From Parelaphostrongylus tenuis (Eukaryota; Nematoda; Chromadorea; Rhabditida; Metastrongylidae), in the NCBI GenBank assembly GCA_019055375.1, contig JAHQIW010004553.1, positions 62,001 through 126,000 on the forward strand: 64,000 nucleotides of DNA, given 5' to 3'. Both the position numbers and the translations under genes were made by a program. Under the pieces are notes generated by a model. The model was not told the origin of the DNA, did no database searches, and saw only the letters and a list, made by a program, of their open reading frames with translations. Each line of letters begins with the position of its first letter. Positions within the stretch are counted from its first letter, which is position 1. Below, one piece after another: positions 13,046-22,715 of the stretch.

Positions 13046-13912
13046 ATTTTGAGCACTAACTTCTAGTGAACTGATACGAAAATAATAATTTCGTCTCATG
13101 AAATGTCTTTTCCTGTCTAAAAAACTTTTTTGGCTTCGAACGTATTCATTTCCATCTACGAAATTCAGACCATCAAATATGGTTGGCCTCTATGAAGAGA
13201 CTCATTGCAGTGGTCGCCTCGGCAAATGACTATTGGACGATGATTAAACTCTCAATTTACCTATGACTTGTAGAGCTCTATATACCATTCAAAGATGTGA
13301 TATAAATGCATGCAAAATTGTGCCTTTCACTTGAAAGTTAGAGCTTAATTATTTTTGAGGAACCATCGGAGATCTAGAGAGACTTGACGACTTGAAGACT
13401 TAGGCGACTCAATAGGAAATACATCTCATGACAGTGAGTTCCATATAAGCCTGAAGAGCACAGATACACATCGCAAATTTTTCTAATACCGTGGCATTTA
13501 TTCACTCTGAAACTCCTTTTCACTACGACACAAAGAAAATATGCTAACCCACTATTGTTCGAGAAATATAGTGGTTCTATGAGGGTAAGTAAAAGAAAAA
13601 GGAAAAGGAAAAATAAAAAATTCTAGCTCAAAACCATTTACAAATACAGATGACAGTAATTGTTGAGTATAAATATTTCATGGATATGTTGAATATAAAC
13701 AAGATGATTACAGGAAGAACTCAGAGCACCAACCTTAATCTGCGAGCCTTACACCTCGTGCGACAGTCACATTTTCCGAGCGCTTTCTCTAAGTCATAAA
13801 GCATTTTCTCTACAGTAGGCTAACTATCACAAATACAAATACTCGAAATTTCTAATGTTTTCACTGCATTTTCCGCAGTGTTGTGGTTTTTCATACATAC
13901 GTAAGAGAATTA

Positions 13913-14293
13913 AGTGGTGAGCAAAAATACGACCTCACAGAGTCGAACCCGCGTTTTATCCATACCGGGGACGCGTGCTACCACCACATCACCGAAGTAA
14001 TTCGCACCACCACTCATTATTCAACATGTCTATCTTAGCTGTCAGCCACCAACCTCTAACAGGTTTGGTCGGGCATGCGATTCCGCTTTATAAACCGCTT
14101 CATAAACTGGGTTTATAAAAGGAAATCGCATACCCGACCAAGCCTGTTAAAGGTTGGTGGCTGACAGGTAACATAAAGATGCTGAAGAATGAGTAGTGGC
14201 GCGAATTACCTCGGTGGTGTAGTGGTAGCACGAGCCCTCGGTATGGATAAAACGCGGGTTCGACTCTGTGAGATAGTATTTTTGCTTATCATT
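13913..14293. repeat. Two tRNA-derived SINEs in a head-to-head palindrome
   Basis: Arms 13913-14096 and 14110-14293 pair around ~14103 with only a 13-bp loop. Each arm carries a tRNA-like core: an A-box-like GGTGGTGTAGTGGTAGCAC and a B-box-like GGGTTCGACTCTG, followed by TTTTTGC. The two pol III-type promoters face away from the centre along their own strands. Confidence 0.8.
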
Positions 14294-14377
14294 CAATTTC
14301 CTTAGGTATGTACAAATACTTATCTTACTTATCAAATTATCTTATACTTATTTATCTGTTTATCTGTTGATAAATAC

Positions 14378-14434
14378 CTGGTACTTTTGCATCATTTCGG
14401 TGATTTGCATCAGCATCTCAACACCTTCGTTGAT
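14378..14434 (-). CDS. Candidate exon, unknown gene
   Basis: INEGVEMLMQITEMMQKYQ, 19 codons between a perfect TTTTCAG acceptor and GTATTT donor, phase 0 at both ends. The amphipathic helix-like text argues for real coding. Upstream on the same strand lie SFTLAEYLEK|GTGTCA (ending ~14627), DFTAQFISNRYGRE (14657-14698, followed by two stops) and SFADPVRTQISTPNRLFQL (14788-14847). Phases do not all agree. Family unknown. Confidence 0.4.
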
Positions 14435-14787
14435 CTGAAAATCGAAGGAAAGCTGTAGAGAAAGTTTATTTGCAGATAATACGTAAAAAAAGGTAGTAGT
14501 AAAGAATAAGAATAAATGGATGAGAAGAGAAAACATAGATATGCATTATGTACGAATAGGGACGTCAGGTAAGTGTTAGAATGTGAAAAAATTAGTAAAA
14601 AACAAAAAATTTTTTGACACCTTTTCAAGGTATTCAGCCAGGGTAAAAGATTACTATTCTCTGCCATAACGATTCGAGATGAATTGGGCGGTGAAATCCT
14701 GAAAAAAAAACGGTTTAGTTGCTACTGCAATAATCCTAAGACAAAGTAAACACTAAAAACACGGTCGAAGCTATTATAGTTCGACAC

Positions 14788-14847
14788 CTAGTTGAAAAAG
14801 ACGATTAGGAGTGGATATCTGAGTGCGTACTGGATCAGCGAAACTCA
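14788..14847 (-). CDS. Candidate exon, unknown gene
   Basis: Between GATTTCTAG and donor GTGTCG, reading SFADPVRTQISTPNRLFQL. Probably part of the same minus-strand gene as 14378-14434. An open stretch at 15107-15298 (LELMPPAIGDPAALLSFFNP on plus; PIAAELNPARRFFSSATVPT on minus) lies next to it. Both strands look codable there, so I leave it unassigned. Confidence 0.35.
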
Positions 14848-15704
14848 CTAGAAATCCATTAGTATGGAACGTTTCAATCAAGAGACGAACACCAAATCGG
14901 AAAAAATTGATGTTGGACTCGAATCGAATGGGGGAATAGCTTACGAGTATTCGAGGGCATACATAGAAGAGCATAATGCACTACTGACCCTCCCGTGGAA
15001 TAGAAGCAAAACCGTAAAATCGCATTGAAAATCCAGAAATTCAATAGATAAATTTCAAAACAAAGAATCGGAATGGCCTCAATAAAGTGCCCAGTGGCAT
15101 CTTTCAGTGCTTACAGAGAACGCAAGACATATCTTGGAACTGATGCCACCGGCTATCGGTGACCCTGCTGCTCTACTGTCATTCTTTAACCCCGTCGGAA
15201 CAGTCGCTGATGAAAAGAAGCGTCGCGCTGGGTTCAGTTCGGCAGCAATTGGCTCGAGCGGTCTGCAGATGGAGTCCGTAATTTTCACAATGTTGTAATT
15301 CCGTAATGAAATCCAGGATTTTACCACACTAGAGGGATTCATCGTCGATGAATGATGGGATGTGATAAAGGAGACCTTTTGAAGCAATCTGTAGGAATAA
15401 ATGTTGGTTAACTAGATGTTGTTGCCACCTCTCTTACCACCACGGGAATACGCAACATCAAAGAGTAACAGTTGCGAGAAACTGTGCTTATGACGAAGTG
15501 GTGGTTCAGTGGGTCTATGTAATGGACAATGACAAGAATACTGTGAAAAGCGATGTAAGAAGCTTCTAGGAAGAGTGGTTGTAAGAGAGTGTGGGAAAGT
15601 GAGAGACTTCAGAAGGCAACGTGCCAGATATGGAGATGTGCTATGAGTGAGGAACATGTACTATGATAATGATAACTTCAGAATAGATCTACTCAGCAGT
15701 TAGA

Positions 15705-15885
15705 TAATACAGTTGGTAGAACCACGCACAACGGTATACAACAATGCGTTTTGCCATGTAACCAGAACCGCAGCGAAGAATGCTGCATTCCATAGAATGC
15801 ACATGAGGATGTGAACGAAGTGAACAAAAAGATGAGTCATAAGTGAGGGACGACACCGATAATGATGCAACAGATCAACCTAGTA
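15705..15885 (-). CDS. Candidate exon with a transmembrane segment
   Basis: Reverse-strand HYRCRPSLMTHLFVHFVHIL, then MCILWNAAFFAAVLVTWQNA and LLYTVVRGSTNCII then stop. A ~20-residue hydrophobic stretch (ILMCILWNAAFFAAVLVTW) looks like a membrane helix. If joined to the Pro/Ser-rich exons upstream it would make a membrane protein. Splice borders uncertain, and the protein family is not recognised. Confidence 0.3.
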
Positions 15886-15954
15886 TTCTATTCTAGGATT
15901 CTAGAATTTTTTATTTCCTATTCTAAGATTAGTGAGTTCGTAAGAACTGAGTAA

Positions 15955-16105
15955 AGAGTAAGATCTGTCAAGCATGAACATACCAAATGGGAAGTAAAAT
16001 GGATATCCAGTATTGCTTGTGAGTGACGACGGATTGCAAGCAACCGTTTGTCCTGACGATGGCGGGTATGATGGCGGAACCGGTGTGTAGCATCCTGTCT
16101 TGGCT
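15955..16105 (-). CDS. Candidate Pro/Ser-rich exon, unknown gene
   Basis: Reverse-strand TPVPPSYPPSSGQTVACNPS, then SLTSNTGYPFYFPFG followed by donor GTATGT at ~15985. The pattern PP.YPPSSG...NpSs.sNTGyPf parallels PR.VPPSSG...hNSPSSSNTGFPW in the neighbouring exon, at protein and DNA level. Function unknown. Confidence 0.35.
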
Positions 16106-16144
16106 GTTCAGTAGAGAGTGGAGTTTCTATTGAGAACATTGACT

Positions 16145-16412
16145 AATATCATAACAGATAACTTAAAGTTTGTGAGTGCATCAAAAACACAGTGAGGTGA
16201 TGGATTTGTAAAAGCATAAGCATAGCCCGCGGAGAGTAGAGTCCATGGAAATCCAGTATTTGATGATGACGGCGAGTTGTGAACGGCCGATGGTCCCGAC
16301 GATGGTGGAACTCTTGGGTGCTAACCAAACTGACCACTTCCCATTCCACCACATAAGTCGAGAAGACTGACTCGTTGTTGGAGGCCGCAAAGGATGTCTA
16401 AATTGAAAAGCT
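16145..16412 (-). CDS. Candidate Pro/Ser-rich exon, unknown gene
   Basis: Reverse-strand translation gives PRVPPSSGPSAVHNSPSSSN, then TGFPWTLLSAGYAYAFTNPS and PHCVFDALTN. It is preceded by TTTTCAATTTAG at ~16400. The first part (HPLRPPTTSQSSRLMWWNGK) is open in a different frame from the second, and an in-frame TAG separates GSGQFG from HPRVPP, so there is either a small intron or a lesion. It resembles the segment at 15.95-16.1 kb, suggesting exon duplication. I do not recognise the family. Confidence 0.35.
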
Positions 16413-17064
16413 TACTGAAAGCATATTTTATCTCAGCAACTGCAGTACTTAAAAACCGTACTCAGATTCACTGATGTCAGACGAGAACGCCGATGAGTCA
16501 TAGCTCGATCTGTTCGGGCCTGGTTGAGAAGGGTCACACTGAGCGATTTGAAAAGGATCACACTTTCCACTACATTACAGGCTAGTTAAGGAATGTTCGA
16601 GGAAAACTTGTAGAAAATCTATGTCACCAAAACTCCACAGACTTAACTTAATACTTGCAATACACTAAACTACGAATAAAATTTGTTTCTAAATTACCTT
16701 ATTGTGTGCTTGCTCACTCACTGTGTAATGATACGAATATATATATTATAATATATATAATATTTATACATACGTACGTAATGGACAAAACCGGCATACA
16801 CAGCAGCAATAAAGAAATGGTAAGACGACGGAGATGGAGCACCCACTCTCCGCCGCCGCCTGCTGGTGAATGACGGTCGGGCGTCGCCCCGGCCACTGCC
16901 CACAAGTATGCTGCATCGGTGAGGGCGCATGCATCCCGATCGCGTGTCGATTTATTGAATCGGATAGTCCAGTCGATAGTTCAGTCGGCGTTGTTGACAA
17001 AATCTTCTTTGAAACGTCAAAGAAAACGCAAACCAATGATTTAATCTTTCCTGATCATGCCGGA

Positions 17065-17260
17065 GGGGGTGCAGTGGCCGAGTGGTTGTGATGCTCGTCG
17101 CGGTGCACACGAGCAAGTCACCACCCCAACATTAGCAAGCAGTCAACAAGGAATCTCCTATGGAACGCCACAGTCATGCTATTTCGAAATGCTAAGGAGA
17201 CGCGTTCAATCAGTATTCTACGATGTTCAAGAAGAAGACGGAAAAAAGAATTAAATACTA
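17065..17260 (+). repeat. tRNA(Ser/Leu-like)-derived SINE
   Basis: GGGGGTGCAGTGGCCGAGTG followed by a tail (..GCCACAGTCATGCTATTTCG..TCAGTATTCTACGATGTTCA) shared with 50650-50860. A partial minus copy is at 27640-27725. The 5' part resembles a tRNA with a long variable arm. The 65-codon frame across it is incidental. Confidence 0.65.
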
Positions 17261-18854
17261 AGAACACTGGATATCAGAGCCTGAACGTATTATTCGTTGT
17301 AGCTTTATTTACATGACTATATGCCGTGAAAAAAGAAAAATAAATTGAAAACCTCGGGAGTTGATAAGCAATAATTTATTCAGGGAAACTATTCACCGCG
17401 CAATCTAGTCTAGGGACTACCTAGTTGTTAGCGCCAAAGTGACGTATGAACCCGCCCCCTATGTCACTAGGCTAGGTCAAATATGAAACAAGAGACATCC
17501 TTCAAACTTCTTATGGTACAAACAAAGGCAGTATTTCCCCCTAAAGCTTCGAATCTTGAGGTGAAACGCAGATACGTAGTATAAGATGATATTTCGAACT
17601 GTTACTGAACATCTTTGTGTTATCCTATATATATATATCTTCACTGGTGCTGAAAACCATATGGGTAATACTAACCCATGGTACGTGTCGTCGAGTACCA
17701 GAGTTTAATACGGCACAAGCACGAAAAGTGGAAACTGGGAAGAATAGTACTTGGTAGGTTAGAGTCCCAAGAGGATATTATCACTGGCCAATGATGAAAT
17801 ATCACTAAAGAGAATCCTGCAAAGGTTTTCATGCGTTTTTTAATTGAAAGAACGTCATTTGTCAAGAAATAAACCATTTTCCAGCAAGTAAACCTTACCT
17901 TCACAAAAACGATTGCATTTCCAAATGCTACTTAACATTTTTTTGTCTATGGTTTTATACTCATTCGATAGCTCAAAAAAATGCCGATTCTCATGACATG
18001 CATGGTTGGTGGTTTGACCTTCATACTACGTTCTCCTAACCAATAAATTAAAAGCTTGTGTAACCTCAGTCTATTTTCTGAACTTCACAGCGGGAATTTT
18101 GATGTTATTTAATAATATTCTAGAAAACATTAGATAGAATACTAGTGGAGGGACACAGGAAAACGTATTTTTAGTGGAAAGACCGCATAGATCTTTTGAA
18201 AAAGTCCACTATTTTTTATGAACCGAGTGGAATGCAGGTGCATCGTGAGAAATGGGTTCGTAATTTCTTTTCATTTTCACTCAGCGGAGCATTTTCATTA
18301 GACTATTAGTAATCAATCAACAGCTTGAAAAAGTGGAAAGTTAACTAGTGAACTCAATTCATGAGGAGACCTCCATAGTAAGCTTTACTAACAAAAAATG
18401 ACTCTGTGCTCAAGAATCATGTGGCGCAGTGGTTAGGGTCTTTACATTGCAGACGAAGCCATTATCGATCTCACGCTTATGCCTCACCAAGGTTTTCATA
18501 ATTCGGATCGGTAAATTTGTGCCAAACTTGTCTAGGAGCATGAGCAGCACTGGCTCAATATCTCGCTAGGCTACCGCGAACCATTGTCCAGGCTAGACAT
18601 GAATTCAATCACCTCAAACGAAAATATAATTTTTACAAGATTGTATGACGCACCCCTTAGAGATTCTTTGACGTGAAGAGATTTATTGTTCTGATTTTTT
18701 GCTTTAAGAGTGTGTTGTTTTAACACCACCGCGAACTTTGTTCAGTCTCATAAAATAAATTTTGTATTCTAAGCATACTTCATTGGCACGAAAAGACTGA
18801 ATATCTTTGAAGAGAGTTGTATAAGCGAATTTCCTTTGAAAATGCTCATATCCC

Positions 18855-19450
18855 AAAAAAACAGGAGGAAACGAGCGACCTGGGGAGCCTTTAAGAGATT
18901 CGCATATGTAATGAATTGGACAAAGAACATCCGTCCGTGCCCACCTTTTCGACTCGTCGATTATCAACTGCCCTGACGTATGCGACAGGAACCTGGTTGC
19001 TACGTAAGCAGGATAAAAAATCACTTGACGATACTGAACGCGCAGTCGAAATGCCGGTGCTAAGAATATTCCATATCTCGCAAATGAGAAAAAGGATCTA
19101 AAGTTCGGATCTACGTCAAAGATCGAGATCAAAGACGCCGTTGTACACGCCAAGATATCGAAAATAAAGTGGGACGAACATGTGATGCGCTTCAACAACA
19201 AACGATGGACGAGAGCCGCTACCGACTGCATTCCTCGGGATATCAAGCGCTCCACAGGAATACCATCGACCCTTCGGTCCAATTTCTTCATGAAAGCTAT
19301 AGAAGAAATGTATGATGCTCAGAATCCCTAAAGCGAGAAGGACCCACTGGACTACTCTTGCGCGCGATAGGGAAAAGTAGAAGAGTTTCTGGGTGCCCAC
19401 ACGAGTCACTCGACGATCAACGGGACGACAGCTGATAGAGGTGATACAGA
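18855..19450 (+). pseudogene. RTE reverse transcriptase C-terminal fragment
   Basis: Matches the last ~190 codons of the intact RTE: GGACAAAGAACATCCG... corresponds to 62171 onward, and the TGATAGAGGTGATACAG tail to the element's end. Reads ...TYATGTWLLRKQDKKSLDDTERAVE and then RMTI-like pieces in shifted frames. Several frameshifts and stops. No polymerase motifs are included. Confidence 0.8.
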
Positions 19451-20154
19451 GAACTTAAGGAACAGAGAATTTTTCTATTTAAAAAGAAGCTGAGAAATGT
19501 TAAGATAAGGAATAAATTATAAAGGTCTATGGAATAGCGGAGCAAAAACGCTAATCGTGAAAAAATTTAGTGCCAAAGGTGCAACAATTTTCTTTCGGCT
19601 GCTAAAGAGTACTAAAGAAGCCTTTCTGAGAGGAAATCGCACTGTTGAAACGGTGAGATTTAAGCTTTCGAATGAATAATGAAAATTTGAGAAAATTGTA
19701 TGTGCCCAGCGAAGAGACCTCAACAAATTATGTTCGGAAGAACTTGGGAGGAAGTTGCTTGATGATCAAGTTAAGTGAATAACCAAAAAAGTAATTTCAA
19801 AAATATTAAAAAGCCAAAAAAGTTGAGTAAGTGAGAAATTGAAAGCAACCATGGTTTAGAGCTGTATTTCACTAGGCTCACTAACTGATATGGTTTGTAG
19901 ACATCTCTATTTGAATTCAATCACGAGATTTTTTGACATTACGAACATTTAGACTCTAAGACCCAACTAAACTAAACCAAAGAGTGTCAGAAGCTGCCGC
20001 ATTCAGGATAACAAACTAGTGTACAGATAAATGTTCTTTCATCAACCCACAAGATCTGTGGTGAAGAACGAGTTGTGAAAGCAGTTACCCCAGTCATATG
20101 AAAAGTTTATAATTCTGCACTACCAAGCGGAAAAGCGCCAAAGTCTTTGTTGAA

Positions 20155-20330
20155 AAACGAAAATCGCACATCACCGGAGATTTCGATTATGCTTGCATCC
20201 GTAAGGGATTAATAGTGGAGTTTGCAGCGATGGTGCGGTTGCAGAAAGCGGTTTGTGAAGATTAAAGCTGGAGAGAATAGCCTGGACGACCATGTGCGTT
20301 TCGGCCGTCGGCAAGAATCACCATCAATGC
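20155..20330 (+). pseudogene. Mariner transposase N-terminal (HTH) fragment in composite B
   Basis: Nucleotides around 20227-20310 resemble the helix-turn-helix segment of nematode mariner transposases (..RWF.KF..GE..LEDH.R.GR). The same piece is at 11216-11400 and, more completely, at 58480-58740. Frame is broken and there is no catalytic domain. Confidence 0.55.
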
Positions 20331-21485
20331 CATTCGTCACTGAGTAGCAAGCAAATTTGTATCCGCGACAGCTCCATTTCAAAGCAAGCATAGCCAAGTT
20401 TATACCAAAATGTTAACAATAAGATGCACAACTGATCGATACCAATGCTATGCTACTTCGTTCACCTCCAATAGCGATGTTACTATCACCGTAAGGAAAA
20501 GACGTGCTCGACAAGGCTATGCAGTTTGGCCAAATTATTCACTGCTACCCTTCTAAACGTTTGTGCGAACACAAAAATGGGACAACAGGTGAGTGAAAAT
20601 CAATGGTCAACGATTGAAGCATCTTCACTTCGCTGATGATTTTGTCCTTATAACATCAAGCATCAGCCAAGCGGAACAAATGTTGACCGACTTTGTCAAA
20701 GCCCTCGAAAAGATTGTTCTGCGACTAAGTCTTACAAAAAAGATATCTATGTAAACGGTTTGGGGACGGATGCACTTGCAAACATATATCTATATATATA
20801 TGCATATGCATGGATATGCATGCACATACATACATACTTGTATTGATTTTCTGCTTGCACTCAAGATGCCCTCTTGTGGTAAAGGCCGTCCATCTAGAAC
20901 AGTTTTGCACGACATTTAATCTTTCGCTTTTCTCACAAGTTATTCTGGATAAACTTAATACCTCAGCCAATCCCTCTTCGTTGCTGAGCCTGTGAGGGAG
21001 GAGGCATGTATCGGGCTCTTGGGCTCGTCGGTAGCTCGGTAGACGAGCTGCCGGATGCATTTCTGAAAACCAAAATTGATTTATCTAAAATGGAAAGAAA
21101 TTATTTTCCAGTCTTTTTTATCACAATAAGAAAATCAATAAAAGGCTTTACCTATTTGGCTTGAAGATTCTCGGCCACCTCAGTAGTACCAGCTGATGGC
21201 GCCTACCACTGTGCCAGACGTTCCTTGCGCGGAGCTCGGTCGGCGTCGGCTCACTGACCGCTCACCCACTCACCGCTTACGCATAATTAGCGTCGCTTAG
21301 GGTCGGAATTGAGATATACACACCAAACAACCAATTTGACGTAATTTTACCCATTCCTAGCCACTAATCTCAAAATTTTTACGTGGCTTCTTCAAAAGTG
21401 ACCAACCACCTCGAAGATGTCCGTCGCTTCCTAAACAATAACTTCCATTATTTGCCCTCAAATGCGCATTTGTAAGGAAATTTGT

Positions 21486-21955
21486 CTGTCTGTCCGTCGT
21501 CTTGTTGGTCGTCGAGTGACTCGAGCAGGCACCAGCAACTCTTCTACTTTTCCCTATCGCATGCAAGAGTAGCCCAGTGGGTCCTCCTCGCTGTAGGGAA
21601 TCGCTGAGCATCACGTCTTTCTTCTATAGCTTTCGTGAAAAACTCGGACCAACGGGTCGGTGGTCTTCCTGTGGAGCGCTTGATATCCCGAGGATTGCAG
21701 TCGGTAACGGCTCTCGTCCATCGGTTGTAGTTGAAGCGCAAGGTGTCCGGCTCACCATATTTTCGATAACCTGGCGTGTAGAACGGCGTCTTTGATCTTC
21801 GATCGTTGACGTAAGCCGCAACTTCGGATCATTTCTCTCATTCCCGAGATACGGGATATTCCTAGCACCGGCATTTCAACTGCGCGTTCGGTAACGCCAA
21901 GTGATCTTTCAATCTGCAAGTAAATGACATGCGTAAAGTCTCTTCGAAGGCTCAT
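21486..21955 (-). pseudogene. RTE reverse transcriptase C-terminal fragment
   Basis: Minus-strand RTE 3' end. It begins at the CGTCGTC...GTCGTCGAG tail equivalent and runs back through WTRAVTDCNPRDIKRSTGRPPTRWSEFFTKAIEER to the ERAVEMPVLGISRIS region. Frame interrupted. Right arm of composite copy B. Confidence 0.8.
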
Positions 21956-22071
21956 TTCCCTATATGCTGTGTATCTCTCAAATTGCTGTCATTTATCAAA
22001 TAATCCAAGGCGTGGGCGCCACGCCGTCACGTTCACTCCTTCTTTTGCGATTTCGATCTCCTTTCGATTGG

Positions 22072-22429
22072 CTATCGATTGACTGGACTCAGTGGCGATG
22101 ATGAGGCTCTGAACTCTGCGTACCGTGAAATCGATCGCGTCCTGATCTCCGGCAATCGATTTTTTTCGGGCAGTTCTGATACGCATGCAATACAGTTTCG
22201 TAATCCTGGAAGCTTTTCCCTGCTCAGCAAGTCCGCAATGGTTTTTTTTTTGTCTTCTTTGAGTGCTCTGGACGCCATGCCGTATGTTGACGTCGATTCT
22301 AACGCGTACATTATTCGCTGTTGTTGAACCATCTATTGCATGAATATTCGATTGATTTCGAATTGAGCAGGCTGTCGAGAGGAGGAAGAGTTCTGTTGAA
22401 AGGAGATCTTTGACCAGCTGCATCGACAC
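22072..22429 (-). CDS. Hypothetical open region, doubtful
   Basis: Two overlapping minus frames (146 and 86 codons). The shorter reads MVQQQRIMYALESTSTYGMA, then ..KKKTIADLLSREKLPGLRN and has a plausible soluble-protein composition. No family recognised and no splice evidence. It borders composite copy B and could be a transposon relic. Confidence 0.2.
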
Positions 22430-22597
22430 TCTTCTTGGTGGTTACTTATTGGTTCGATTGGCAGGAGATTTTCCGGACTTTTTCGTTTTTGTTGCTTATT
22501 TCTCATTCATTGAAAAATTTTGTTTCCACTGTTGTTTAGAGAGACTTCTTGCGGTTATTTTGATGTATAACACTTACAAATTTGTTTTAAGATAAAA

Positions 22598-22715
22598 CTG
22601 TCCTGAGAGCGAAAACATTCGTTGATGATAAACGAATTTGGTTACGTGTCACGGCAGCAACTGAAGCCAAACGACACTCGTGTTATATCAGAAATCGCTT
22701 TTGCTCTCAGGACAA
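22598..22715. mobile_element. Small MITE (~118 bp)
   Basis: TIRs TGTCCTGAGAGCGAAAAC and its mirror CGCTTTTGCTCTCAGGACA. The internal ACGAATTTGGTTACGTGT is unique in the window. Confidence 0.65.

Larger units (their letters stand above)
18855..21960. mobile_element. Composite repeat cassette, copy B
   Basis: Second copy of the composite at 10.3-13.05 kb, same orientation and order: plus-strand RTE C-terminus (18855-19450), unknown block, mariner HTH piece (20155-20330), RTE polymerase piece (20530-20755), TA microsatellite, shared GC-rich block (20985-21360), minus-strand RTE C-terminus (21486-21955). The two copies are clearly similar by eye but differ by many substitutions and indels. Its left arm keeps more RTE sequence than copy A. 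Confidence 0.75.

Noticed and set aside
16655..17091. Several 60-90 codon frames around a TATA-rich stretch
   Set aside because: They span a microsatellite and a SINE head. Overlapping on both strands without splice or motif support.
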